This document shows positions 41,277-49,966 of a DNA stretch of 64,000 nucleotides, one piece after another (the stretch's first letter is position 1; each line of letters starts with the position of its first letter). The stretch covers positions 4,340,001-4,404,000 of the forward strand of contig NZ_KB907307.1 of the NCBI RefSeq assembly GCF_000381925.1, given 5' to 3'. Source of the DNA: Nocardia sp. BMG111209 (GTDB lineage Bacteria > Actinomycetota > Actinomycetes > Mycobacteriales > Mycobacteriaceae). The notes beneath the pieces are model-generated. The model searched no databases. It was not told the origin of the DNA and saw only the letters and a program-made list of their open reading frames with translations. Both the position numbers and the translations under genes were made by a program.

Positions 41277-42016
41277 CGCGGCACCCCGGCCTCGATCGCC
41301 TGCCGCCGCAGCGTATTCCGCAGCACGAAGAACATCACCACGCAGAACAGCGCGAACGCGCCGTTGCGCAGCCAGAAGGAGACGAATCCGTCCCAGGCCA
41401 GCGGGCCCGAATGCACCACGGCCGCACAGGCCGACGGCGCCATCACCACCGCGGTCAGCAGGCTGTAGTGCCCCACCCATTTCGGGAACACCGGCGCGCG
41501 CTCGTCGTCGAAATACACGCCGAGGGCGAGCAATACGAACTGCGAGACCAGCATCCCGATCGGCGCGACGAAGAAGATCCAGGCGAGATCGTTGAGCAGC
41601 TGTTCCAGATCCGCGCCGCGATCGGGCCGGAACGCGGCCACCCCGAACAGGATCGCGGACAGCGCGAACAGCGTGGCCCCCGCCACCACCGACGTCAGAT
41701 AGCAGAAGGCGAAGATCCGGGACTGCTCCCGCATCCGCATCATCTGGGCCATGATCAGCACGAAGAACGGCACGATCATGATGCCGCACAGATTGAAACC
41801 CACCATGGTGAACCGGATCCACGAGGTGTGGTCCTGATAGAACCGCGCGACATCCGCGGCCGGCAGATCGGGTGACATCGGCGGGAAGAAGCCGGGGAAC
41901 GCGGCGAACAGCACCAGCAGCACCAGCGCGACGACCGGCGCCGACCAGAGGATCACCTGCTGCCCCCGTAGCGCCGACCAGGCCACCGGTTCCTCGGTCT
42001 CCGTGAGGATCTGCAT
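41273..42016 (-). CDS. Polytopic membrane protein, first gene of the COX3/4-like operon
   Basis: A 247-aa membrane protein paralogous to the next gene. Visible helices include APVVALVLLVLFAAFPGFF, TMVGFNLCGIMIVPFFVLIM, IFAFCYLTSVVAGATLFALSA and FALFCVVMFFVLR. The shared signatures are RPDRGADLEQLLNDL, VFPKWVGHYSLL and VVHSGPLAWDGFV. No heme-binding or catalytic motif was identified. It is the promoter-proximal gene; a TetR gene diverges 144 bases away with a perfect palindrome near its own start, so that regulator likely controls the whole operon. Confidence 0.8.
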   Translation of the reverse strand: MQILTETEEPVAWSALRGQQVILWSAPVVALVLLVLFAAFPGFFPPMSPDLPAADVARFYQDHTSWIRFTMVGFNLCGIMIVPFFVLIMAQMMRMREQSRIFAFCYLTSVVAGATLFALSAILFGVAAFRPDRGADLEQLLNDLAWIFFVAPIGMLVSQFVLLALGVYFDDERAPVFPKWVGHYSLLTAVVMAPSACAAVVHSGPLAWDGFVSFWLRNGAFALFCVVMFFVLRNTLRRQAIEAGVPR

Positions 42017-42116
42017 ATCCGTATCTCTTCCGTGAGCGGTGGATCGGTCCGGACGGCCGGCCGGTGCGCGTCCCTGTCCGGCGAGCATGGCAGCTTTCCT
42101 GACCCGAGTCAACGAG

Positions 42117-42136
42117 TTTCTGACTGTAGTCAGAAA
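42117..42136. promoter_or_regulatory. Perfect TetR-type operator palindrome
   Basis: TTTCTGACT and AGTCAGAAA form perfect 9-bp arms separated by GT, 24 bases before the TetR start. A weaker copy, TTTCCTGAC...GTCAACGAG, lies just upstream around 42095-42115. The site is in the gap between the TetR gene and the divergent membrane operon. Confidence 0.8.
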
Positions 42137-42160
42137 TCGATGTGCGGTAGAGTCGTTGCC

Positions 42161-42799
42161 ATGCCGAAGGTTTCCCCGGACCAGAAGCCTGACTACCGTC
42201 AGACTCGCGCCGTGCCGGTCCGGGCCCGCTCCCAGGCCAGCCGGGAGGCCATCCGGCAGGCCGCCATGGCCCTGTGGCGCACCCGGGGCTTCGCCGACAC
42301 CACCGTCACCGATATCTGCAAGGCGGCCGGCGTCTCGAAAGCCCTGTTCTACGTGTACTTCTCCCGCCGCGAGGACGTCCTGCTGGAGTTCGAGGTCTTC
42401 ACCATGCGCGACGCCCACGACGCGGCCACGGCCCTCGCCGGCACCCCCTACGAACTCCCCGACCTGATCACCACGATCGTCGGCACCCTGGAACACCGCC
42501 TGCGCACCTACCCCCCGGAACTGATCTCGGAAACCTTCCTGGAGATCTACCGCCTGGAACAGCGCGCCATCGCCGCCGAGGCCCCCGACACCGACCTCGC
42601 CCCCCTGTTCCTCGAACCCTTCCGCCGGGCCCGCGACGACGGCAAACTCCCCGCCGACATCGACCTCACCCGAGCCGCCCGCATAGCCCAGGTCCTCGTC
42701 GCCGACGCCATCCGCTGCTGGGCCGCCCGCGGCCTCACCGGCCCACCTCCCACCACCCTCGCCCGCGAAATAGCCACCCTGGTCGCCACCATCCGCTGA
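42161..42799 (+). CDS. TetR-family regulator of the membrane operon
   Basis: A 212-aa TetR regulator with the N-terminal helix-turn-helix (RGFADTTVTDICKAAGVSKALFYVYF) followed by a helical ligand domain. ATG at 42161 (MPKVSPDQ) is preceded by no extended family sequence, and a palindrome lies 24 bases upstream. It is divergent from the COX3/4-like operon and probably represses both. The 3' half uses runs of CCC and GGC codons but otherwise looks native. The ligand is unknown. Confidence 0.85.
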   Translation: MPKVSPDQKPDYRQTRAVPVRARSQASREAIRQAAMALWRTRGFADTTVTDICKAAGVSKALFYVYFSRREDVLLEFEVFTMRDAHDAATALAGTPYELPDLITTIVGTLEHRLRTYPPELISETFLEIYRLEQRAIAAEAPDTDLAPLFLEPFRRARDDGKLPADIDLTRAARIAQVLVADAIRCWAARGLTGPPPTTLAREIATLVATIR

Positions 42800-42818
42800 A
42801 TCCGCAATGTCGGAATAT

Positions 42819-42836
42819 CGGACGGATTTCCGTCCG
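42819..42836 (+). terminator. Short hairpin after the TetR gene
   Basis: CGGACGGA and TCCGTCCG form perfect 8-bp arms around TT, extended by one T-A pair. It begins 19 bases after the stop. No T tract follows. Confidence 0.55.
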
Positions 42837-43170
42837 AACAATCCGGCCGGTCGTATTCATCTTGTCCGGCAACGGATTTGCCAATGCCGGCGGACTGTGA
42901 CATTCTCTTTTCCTCGGATCGTCCGGGCTACCTCCAGGTAATCGGGCGGCGTTGGATTCGATACATCAAGGGGAGAGCAGCACTCGGCGTCGGAGATCGC
43001 CGAGCGGACATTGTCAACGACACCGGCCGATGCCCGCTACGCACCTTCAGGCGGCCCGGGCCAGGTGTCGAATATTGTTTCTGTCAGCGCCGATTCGTGC
43101 GCCGATCCTCCCATTGAGCCGTCCGTGCGCGATCGGGATCAGCCACGTTCACAATCTTCCAGGACACTCC
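42837..43170. other. Intergenic interval before the DUF4352 gene
   Basis: No gene is convincing here. Open frames extend from 42878 and 42952 but give Arg-rich products without a domain, and the second runs in frame into the DUF4352 protein without adding family-like sequence. A modest -10-like TATTGT occurs near 43073. This interval probably holds the promoter of that gene. Confidence 0.3.
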
Positions 43171-43839
43171 ATGAACTATCCCGGCCCCCATCCGCAGCAG
43201 CCGTTCCCGCCACCGCCGCCGGGCTATCCGCCCTACGCCGGAAATTTTCCGCAACCACCTCGAAAAAAGAGCGGGACCGGTCGGATCCTGTTGATCGTCG
43301 TCGTCTCGATAATCGCCCTGTGTGGCGTCGGTGGGCTGCTCACCCACGGCAGCAGCAAATCGGCGTCGCCCACGCCTGCGGCAGCCGGTGCGCCGGGTGC
43401 GAAGGCCGCCGCCGGAGCCGGCGATTCGAATGGCCGTTCGTCGGTGGGTCCCAACACCCCGACCCGGGACGGGAAATTCGAATTCACCGTCACTGCCGTG
43501 CAATCCGGCGTGGCAACGGTAGGGAACAACTCGTTCCTGCAGAAGACGGCGCAGGGTGCATACACCATCGTCTCGATCACCGTGCACAACATCTCGGCCG
43601 TGCCCTACGGTTTCTCCCCGTCGGATCAGACGCTCTTCGATTCGCAGAACCGCAAGTTCGCCAACGATGCGTCCGCCGCGATGAATCTGCAGCCCGACAC
43701 CAGCCTGTACGCCGACATCAACCCGGGCAACACGGTCACCGCCCAGGTGGTGTTCGACCTGCCGGCCGACGCCACCGCGGACCACATCGTGCTGCACGAC
43801 TCGATGTTCTCCGGCGGCACCACCGTCTCTCTGCGCTGA
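43171..43839 (+). CDS. DUF4352 (telokin-like) membrane-anchored protein
   Basis: A 222-aa protein. The N-terminus is rich in Pro and Gly (HPQQPFPPPPPGYPPYAG), followed by a KK pair and one membrane helix (ILLIVVVSIIALCGVGGLL), a Ser/Ala linker, then an immunoglobulin-like DUF4352 domain from about residue 100 (FEFTVTAVQSGVATVG, then GAYTIVSITVHNISAVPYGFS and NPGNTVTAQVVFDLPAD). Such extracytoplasmic domains are of unknown function in actinomycetes. It appears to be monocistronic. ATG at 43171 begins the Pro-rich tail. Confidence 0.82.
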   Translation: MNYPGPHPQQPFPPPPPGYPPYAGNFPQPPRKKSGTGRILLIVVVSIIALCGVGGLLTHGSSKSASPTPAAAGAPGAKAAAGAGDSNGRSSVGPNTPTRDGKFEFTVTAVQSGVATVGNNSFLQKTAQGAYTIVSITVHNISAVPYGFSPSDQTLFDSQNRKFANDASAAMNLQPDTSLYADINPGNTVTAQVVFDLPADATADHIVLHDSMFSGGTTVSLR

Positions 43840-43959
43840 TCGGCGCCGCACAGGTAACCGCGCCGCCACCGGCCCGATTCTTCATCCCGAACAGCGGAAT
43901 ATCGGCCGCGGGGCGGGCCGGGGGTTCACCATCATGGCAGCAGGATCGAAAGGTGCGCC

Positions 43960-44625
43960 ATGAAATTGATGTATGCCCTGTGGGGCGACGATCTGGAGAC
44001 CACGTTGCACGGGTCCGCGTTGCATCGCGGGCTCGCCGAGGCCGGGGCCAGGGCCTTGCAGGTCAATGTCGCCGACGCGGATGTCGCGGCGGCGCAGACG
44101 CGGATCAGTACCGGGCCCGAACCCGTCACGGCGATCGTCAGCGTCCGGGCCGAGGACCATCCCGTGATCACGAAACTGCTGTCCGCGACCGCGGATCGGC
44201 TCGCGGGGTGGATCGTGGACGAGCGGGTGCCGTTGCCGCCGCCGGTGACCGGGAACGGACAGCGGTGTGACGCGCTGGCCAATATCGCGCTGTTGCGCAT
44301 TCCGGACGGGATGAGCAGGCACACCTGGCTGCGGACCTGGCACGACAACCACACCGCCGTCGCCATCGAGACCCAGGCCACCTTCGGATACATCCAGAAC
44401 ACGGTGGTCGAGCCGGTCACCGACGGTCCCACGGTCGCGGGGCTGGTCGAGGAGCTGTTCCCGATGGCGGCGATGACCGATCCGCACGCCTTCTGGGGTA
44501 GTGGTGGCGACGAGGACGAGTTGCGGGACCGGGTCACCCGGATGTTGCGCAGTATCGCCACCTTCGGCGCGGATCGCGATATCGACGTCGTCCCGACCAG
44601 CCGGTACACCTACGATCTGCGCTGA
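43960..44625 (+). CDS. EthD domain-containing protein
   Basis: A 221-aa protein with a duplicated dimeric alpha/beta barrel look. The start KLMYALWGDDLETTLHGSAL and the second part ALLRIPDGMSRHTWLRTWHDNHTAVA contain the EthD-like signature (W..W...H). ATG at 43960 follows GAAAGGTG. The protein is twice the size of the single EthD domain at 33077 and was probably formed by domain duplication. Function unknown; the family accompanies oxidative degradation genes in other hosts. It converges with the membrane protein that follows. Confidence 0.75.
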   Translation: MKLMYALWGDDLETTLHGSALHRGLAEAGARALQVNVADADVAAAQTRISTGPEPVTAIVSVRAEDHPVITKLLSATADRLAGWIVDERVPLPPPVTGNGQRCDALANIALLRIPDGMSRHTWLRTWHDNHTAVAIETQATFGYIQNTVVEPVTDGPTVAGLVEELFPMAAMTDPHAFWGSGGDEDELRDRVTRMLRSIATFGADRDIDVVPTSRYTYDLR

Positions 44626-46983
44626 TCAGAATTCCGGGATGGTCTGTGCCGGAGCGAGTCTGCTGCCGCCGGACCAGTACTCCGGCAGCGCCATCTTGCG
44701 CAGCGTCGCCGCGGCCGCCGGCAGATCGCCGGCCTGCGCCGCGGCCAGGTACTCCCGGCCGAGGTGGACATCGAGGAAACGGGTCAGCATCGCCGCGCGT
44801 TCCGCCGAGATCGGGCCGGGCAGACCGGGAATCGTGGTGGCGGCGCCGGTGGCGACCCGGTCGAGGGCCTCGCGCAGCGGCTTCGCCGGGGTCGCGAGAT
44901 ACCGGTGCAGATAGGCCTGCTCCGCGGGGGTGAAGCGCGCGAATCGCAGGTCCGGATCGGCGAATCGGTGATTCGCCAGCCGATCGGCGGTGTGCTGGAA
45001 CAGCGCCAGATTCGCCGGTGTCCGGCCGAGTTTCAGGACGTTCAGGGAGGCGATGGCCTCGCCGAGGAAGCGATCACCGCTCCACAGATTGGGCGCCAGA
45101 TCGGTGCGGTGCCGGTAGGCCTCGATGGCGTCGATCCGCATGTTCTTGTCCGCGAAACCCGCTGCGGCGAGCGCGGATTCGACATCGCCGAGATTACCGC
45201 CCCGGGCGATCACGCGATCCGCCGCCACGGCGGCGCCGAGCGCGGTGTGGCCGTGTTCGGCGGCGGCGGTCCGGGCCGAATCCAGCACCTGCTCGCGGGT
45301 GCTGTAATAGCTCAGCATCCAGCCCCGGCGGCCCGCCTCGACGCTGGTCTCCATATTCGCCAGCTCCGCCTGCTGGCGCAGCCGGGACCGGGAGCTGAGC
45401 GGAAATCGCCTGCGGCCCATCAGATATTCGGTCACCGGGCTGGCGTTGAGGGTGTTCACTGCCATGAGCGCGGTCAGCAGGCGGCCGGTGCCGGCGGCGG
45501 CCGCACCGGCCGCGGCCATCGAGACCCCGGCCGGGGCCGGCGCCCGCCCGGTCGCCAGCACGCTGCCGAGCTGATCGGCGATCCGGCCGCCCTGCGCCGC
45601 GACCCCGCGGCCGGCCCGCCGCAACAGCACCACGCCGACGATCATCACCGCGCCGCCGATGAAGATCACCGCCACACCGTGCCCCGCCGCCTGCCGGAAC
45701 ACGTCGTCGAGGACCAGCGCGTACACCGCCAGATAGACGGTGAACGCGATCATCTTCCCGGCCGCCACGAAGACGTCGACCACATTGCGGATGAGGAAGA
45801 CCTGTGTCGGCCCGTACACGAATCCGCCTGCGGCGAAACCGAATATGCTCAGGAAGCCGTGATAGATCGCCTCCGCCGCGGCCACCACGATCTTGCCCGC
45901 GAGATACACCCCGAACACCAGCAGCAGGCCGCCGAACACCAACAGCAGCAGGCCGGTACAGATCTGGCCCGCGTTCGGATTCTCGGCCTTGGCGTAGGCC
46001 GCGGCGTCCCCGCAGCGCCGCATCCCGGCGGTGATCCGATCGTCGCTGCCGGCCGCCACCCCGGCCGACCATTCGGCGCGGCAGGCCGGCGAATCGTCCA
46101 CGACGTGCCCGAAGTTCCACACCTGCAACGGATGTCGCACGAAATTGTCGGCGAGCGTGCCCTGCATCCCGGCCGCCACCGAATCCGGATTCGGATCGGC
46201 GTCACCATTGAGGCCCGCGGCGACGGCCAGTCCGACGTCGCGGCCCTGCACCACGAGCCCGTGGTCGGACAGCACATCGGCCAGCGGATGCGCCAGGCAC
46301 AGCACCCCGGCGACCGCCACGGCCAGCATCGTCACGATCTGCACTGTGGCCTTGGCGATCTGGCCGCGCAGCACGAACCAGGCGACGAAGAACGCCCCGG
46401 CGGTCGCGGCCACCAGCAGCAGCGGTGTCGTGGCCACCCGGCCGGAGAGGGCGTCGGCGGCGTCGCTCAACGGCCGCGCCACCAGATCCAGCCAGCGGAA
46501 ACTGATCGCGTACCCGATCAGCCAGATCGCGGTGACCACCAGCGCCATGAATCCGGCGAACTCCAGGTCCAGCACGGTCGACAACACCGAATCGGAGGGA
46601 TGCAGCAGCGATCCGTGGTTGGTCGCGAACACGTAGTCGGACAACGCGATTCCCGAGGTGTCCCGCACGTTCATCCAGGAGATCGCATCGATGGTGGTGG
46701 TCCCGGCGGCATCGGTGCGCGTCGCCGCGGTGGCCACGCCCGCGACCATCGCGATCCCGACCGGCGCCACTGCGGCGAACACCAGCCGGGCGGCGACCCG
46801 CCGCCCGCGGGTGGCGCCGAGCCACTCGCCGGTGCGCCGCCACACCACCCCCGGCCGCCACCGTCCCGCGTCCGTGAAGGCGGAACCCGTCGCGGAAACC
46901 CGATCGGCGCCGGATCGCTGCAATGACCGCATCGGCCGAGGGTACGACCGTCCGCGTCGCCGAAACACCATTGCGCGCACCAT
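44626..46983 (-). CDS. Large polytopic membrane protein resembling VirB6/TrbL
   Basis: A 785-aa protein with an arginine-rich N-terminus and eight or more hydrophobic segments between about residues 60 and 500, e.g. VFAAVAPVGIAMVAGVATAA, FAGFMALVVTAIWLIGYAI, VQIVTMLAVAVAGVLCLAHP, LLLLVFGGLLLVFGVYLAG and VAVIFIGGAVMIVGVVLL. A soluble helical region of about 250 residues follows. This layout resembles the VirB6/TrbL channel components of actinobacterial integrative conjugative elements, as does the soluble tail. No other type IV secretion gene is nearby. The family assignment is uncertain. An orphan remnant of a conjugative element is possible. Confidence 0.65.
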   Translation of the reverse strand: MVRAMVFRRRGRSYPRPMRSLQRSGADRVSATGSAFTDAGRWRPGVVWRRTGEWLGATRGRRVAARLVFAAVAPVGIAMVAGVATAATRTDAAGTTTIDAISWMNVRDTSGIALSDYVFATNHGSLLHPSDSVLSTVLDLEFAGFMALVVTAIWLIGYAISFRWLDLVARPLSDAADALSGRVATTPLLLVAATAGAFFVAWFVLRGQIAKATVQIVTMLAVAVAGVLCLAHPLADVLSDHGLVVQGRDVGLAVAAGLNGDADPNPDSVAAGMQGTLADNFVRHPLQVWNFGHVVDDSPACRAEWSAGVAAGSDDRITAGMRRCGDAAAYAKAENPNAGQICTGLLLLVFGGLLLVFGVYLAGKIVVAAAEAIYHGFLSIFGFAAGGFVYGPTQVFLIRNVVDVFVAAGKMIAFTVYLAVYALVLDDVFRQAAGHGVAVIFIGGAVMIVGVVLLRRAGRGVAAQGGRIADQLGSVLATGRAPAPAGVSMAAAGAAAAGTGRLLTALMAVNTLNASPVTEYLMGRRRFPLSSRSRLRQQAELANMETSVEAGRRGWMLSYYSTREQVLDSARTAAAEHGHTALGAAVAADRVIARGGNLGDVESALAAAGFADKNMRIDAIEAYRHRTDLAPNLWSGDRFLGEAIASLNVLKLGRTPANLALFQHTADRLANHRFADPDLRFARFTPAEQAYLHRYLATPAKPLREALDRVATGAATTIPGLPGPISAERAAMLTRFLDVHLGREYLAAAQAGDLPAAAATLRKMALPEYWSGGSRLAPAQTIPEF

Positions 46984-47060
46984 GATTCATAGCGAGTTCA
47001 CGTGCGGTCCGCGTGCCGGACACCTGTTGCGTACGCCACACAATCGGCGACACGCCTTGG

Positions 47061-47089
47061 TTGATCTGACAAACCATCGCAATTGATCT
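47061..47089 (+). promoter_or_regulatory. Direct repeats upstream of the PobA-like gene
   Basis: TTGATCT is repeated at 47061-47067 and 47083-47089, two helical turns apart, just upstream of the GTG at 47103. Repeats phased this way can bind a regulator or lie in a promoter. No specific regulator is implied. Confidence 0.35.
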
Positions 47090-47102
47090 AGGTTTCCGAT
47101 TC

Positions 47103-48287
47103 GTGCGCGCCGATGGCAGTACCCACACCACTGCGGTTCTGATCCTGGGCGCGGGCCCGGCCGGTCTCGTACTCGGCAACCTGCTGCAGGCGGCCGGCGT
47201 CGAGTGCATCGTCCTGGAACGGCGCAGCCGGGCCCATATCGAACAGCGGGCCCGAGCCGGATTCCTCGCGCCGGAGAGCGTCGCCGTACTGCGCGAGCAC
47301 GACCTCGACGCGGGTCTGCGGGCCGCCGGACAGACCCACGGCGTCTGCGAATTCCGCAGTGCCATCGGCCGATTCGAGCTGAACTACGCCGAGCTGGGCC
47401 GATGCGAACCGCATACGGTATATCCGCAGCAACATCTGGTCACCGACCTGGTCGCCGAATTCCTCCGGCGCGGCGGCGATCTGCGCTTCGAGCTGACCGC
47501 CGAGCAGATCCACGACCGCTTCGGCGACCGTCCGGCGGTACTGGCCCGGGACGCCGAGGGCCGCGAACATCGTTTCACCGCACGCTATCTCGCCGGTTGC
47601 GACGGCGCCCGCGGCCTCGCCCGGCAGGTGGTCACCGTCGCCCGCACCGCGCACGAATACGACATCACCTGGCTGGCACTGCTGGCCCAGGCCCCGCCGA
47701 CCACCGCCACGGTCGTCTACGGGGTGCACGCCGACGGCTTCGCCGGGCAGATGCCCCGCAGCGCCGACATCACCCGGTACTACCTGCAGTGCGCCCCGCA
47801 CGGCGAGGCGCTGGAGTGGGAGGAGTCGCGGATCTGGGCGGAACTGGCCCGGCGGCTCGGCGCCGACCGGTACGGGCCGCTGCGGGAGGGCGCGATCATC
47901 GAGCGCAGCCTGGTACACCTGCGGTCGGAGATCCTCGATCCGCTGCGGGAGGGGACGCTGTTCCTGGCCGGCGACGCGGCCACCTCGATCAGCCCGTCCG
48001 CGGCCAAGGGCGCGAATCTGGCCGTCCTCGGCGCCCGTGCCCTGGCCCACGCCTTCACCCGCGCCGTCCGCCACGACGACCCCACCGCACTGGACCGCTA
48101 CTCGGACGAACTGCTACCGAGAATACTTCGCGCGCAACACTTCTCGAACACCATGATCGAGCTGCTGCATCCGCCGGCCGGCCCGCGGGCCGCGTTCCGG
48201 CGCGATCTGCAGCGCGCTCAGCTGCACAGCCTGGCCACCTCGCGCTCTCATCGGGACTTCTTCGCGGAAAGCTACGTCGACATCTGA
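47103..48287 (+). CDS. FAD-dependent aromatic hydroxylase, PobA-like
   Basis: A 394-aa class A flavoprotein monooxygenase. The FAD dinucleotide motif is ILGAGPAGLVLGNLLQAAG, the second conserved stretch is LAGCDGARGLARQVV, and LFLAGDAATSISPSAAKGANLA is the FAD ribityl-binding GD motif. The overall length and sequence resemble p-hydroxybenzoate 3-hydroxylase (PobA). The actual substrate may be another phenol. A fused methyltransferase gene follows after 14 bases, so hydroxylation followed by O-methylation of a phenol is plausible. GTG at 47103 is used. Confidence 0.85.
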   Translation: MRADGSTHTTAVLILGAGPAGLVLGNLLQAAGVECIVLERRSRAHIEQRARAGFLAPESVAVLREHDLDAGLRAAGQTHGVCEFRSAIGRFELNYAELGRCEPHTVYPQQHLVTDLVAEFLRRGGDLRFELTAEQIHDRFGDRPAVLARDAEGREHRFTARYLAGCDGARGLARQVVTVARTAHEYDITWLALLAQAPPTTATVVYGVHADGFAGQMPRSADITRYYLQCAPHGEALEWEESRIWAELARRLGADRYGPLREGAIIERSLVHLRSEILDPLREGTLFLAGDAATSISPSAAKGANLAVLGARALAHAFTRAVRHDDPTALDRYSDELLPRILRAQHFSNTMIELLHPPAGPRAAFRRDLQRAQLHSLATSRSHRDFFAESYVDI

Positions 48288-48301
48288 ACCCAGGAGGGCG
48301 C

Positions 48302-49966
48302 ATGACCCGTTCGCTGGCACTATCGACTCTCGACCCGGCCGACCTGGATCAGGTGGACGCGGCCGTCCGATTCATCCGAACCCACGACGGCGCACGGGTA
48401 CTCGCCGCCGTGGTGCCCGACCTGACCGAGGCCCAGCGCGCCGCCGTCGCCGCGCACTGCCGGCTCGCGCACGCCGCGGTCCTGGTGTTCCCGCCGGATC
48501 TGCGGGCCCTGGACGAGGCGCTGGCCGCGCACGAGATCACCGCCCGGCCGCCGGTGCCGAGTGTCGTCGTGCGGCAACGACTGGCCGCCCGGCACGGTCT
48601 GCCCGCCGACGGCCTGCCGGTGTCGATCGTGCGCGCCGGTGTGCCCGCGGCCGACGGAACACCCTGCGAGATAGAGATTTTCGCGCTGGTGGACGGCCCC
48701 GCGCAGGTGGCGGCCGACGAGCGCGACGCGGCGCACGAGACCCATGTGGCCCTGGCCACCGGCCCGATCGACGCCGTCACCCTCATCGGGCTGCGGGCAC
48801 TGCTGACCGGACCCGGCCGGATGGCCTGCGACGGTGGCGGTTACAACGAGCACGAGGACAGCACCGTGCTGTACTTCGCCGGTACCGGTCCCGCCCGGCC
48901 GCAGCACCGGCTGGAACTGTTCGTCGCGGGCCACCATCCGGAGGTCCTGGCCACACATCTGGCCGAGACCGCCGACCCGGCCACCCGATTGCTGCGACTG
49001 CTGACCGGCGCGTGGGCCACCCAGGCGCTGGCCGCCACCGCCGAGCTCGGCCTCGCCGACCGGCTCGCCGCCGCACCCGGCAGCACCGCCGCCGACCTCG
49101 CGCACCGGACCGGCACCGATCCGGACGCACTGGCCCGGCTGCTGCGCTACCTCGCCGACCTGGATGTGGTCCGGCCCGCCGGCGACGGCTGGGCCCTGAC
49201 CGACACCGGCGCCCCGCTGGCCACCACGGCCGAGCGTTCGCTGCATCCGCTGGCCCGCCTCTACGCCGGCTTCTTCTACGAATCCTTCGCCCAGCTGGGC
49301 TATTCCGTGCGCACCGGGCGTACCGCCTTCGATCAGCACTTCGGGCAGCACCATTTCGACTACTTCGCGGCCGAGCCCGATCGCGCGGCGATATTCGACG
49401 ACGCCATGGCCGCGGGCGCCGCGATGTTCGGCCGCGTCGGGAATCTGCTCGACTGTACCGGCGCGAATACGGTGGTCGACATCGGCGGCGGCAACGGTGA
49501 GCTGCTCGCCGGTGTGCTGCAAGCGAATCCGCGGTTGCGCGGGGTGCTGTTCGAGCGGGCCGTCACCCTGGAGCAGGCGCGGCCGGGCCTGCGAGCGGCC
49601 GGTCTGCTCGACCGTTGCGAGCTGGTCCCCGGCGATTTCACCGAGTCGGTGCCCGGCGGCGGCGACATCTACCTGCTGTCGCGGGTCCTGCACGACTGGG
49701 ACGACGAGCAGTGCGCGACGATCCTGCGGCGCTGTGCCGCGGCCATGCCCGCGCACGCGGATCTCTACATCGTCGAGCGCCTGCTGCCCGAAACCGGTAC
49801 CGGCTCACTGGCTCCGGCGTGGGATCTGCACATGCTCTGCAATGTCGGTGGCCGCGAACGCGATTACGCCCACTACGAGACGCTGCTCGCCGCCGCCGGT
49901 CTGAAACTGCTGGGGCAGCGGCGGTTACCGCTGGACTTCGCGCTGCTGCACGTCGTCCGCGGCTGA
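48302..49966 (+). CDS. O-methyltransferase (COMT-like) with extra N-terminal domain
   Basis: A 554-aa protein. Residues 1-225 form an unrecognised alpha/beta domain with AAVVPDLTEAQRAAVAAHCR and VVRQRLAARHGLPADGL, then GYNEHEDSTVLYFAG. From about residue 230 it is a family 2 O-methyltransferase: a winged-helix dimerisation part (TAADLAHRTGTDPDALARLL), the SAM site VVDIGGGNGELLAGVL at about 390-405, and the catalytic RVLHDWDDEQC near 460. ATG at 48302 follows CAGGAGGG. Its partner is the PobA-like hydroxylase. Its 3' end overlaps the convergent TetR gene by 42 bases. Confidence 0.85.
   Translation: MTRSLALSTLDPADLDQVDAAVRFIRTHDGARVLAAVVPDLTEAQRAAVAAHCRLAHAAVLVFPPDLRALDEALAAHEITARPPVPSVVVRQRLAARHGLPADGLPVSIVRAGVPAADGTPCEIEIFALVDGPAQVAADERDAAHETHVALATGPIDAVTLIGLRALLTGPGRMACDGGGYNEHEDSTVLYFAGTGPARPQHRLELFVAGHHPEVLATHLAETADPATRLLRLLTGAWATQALAATAELGLADRLAAAPGSTAADLAHRTGTDPDALARLLRYLADLDVVRPAGDGWALTDTGAPLATTAERSLHPLARLYAGFFYESFAQLGYSVRTGRTAFDQHFGQHHFDYFAAEPDRAAIFDDAMAAGAAMFGRVGNLLDCTGANTVVDIGGGNGELLAGVLQANPRLRGVLFERAVTLEQARPGLRAAGLLDRCELVPGDFTESVPGGGDIYLLSRVLHDWDDEQCATILRRCAAAMPAHADLYIVERLLPETGTGSLAPAWDLHMLCNVGGRERDYAHYETLLAAAGLKLLGQRRLPLDFALLHVVRG

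Noticed and set aside
44764..46926. Long plus-strand frame opposite the VirB6-like gene
   Set aside because: Gln/His/Arg-rich composition and no recognisable segment, as expected from antisense of a membrane protein gene.
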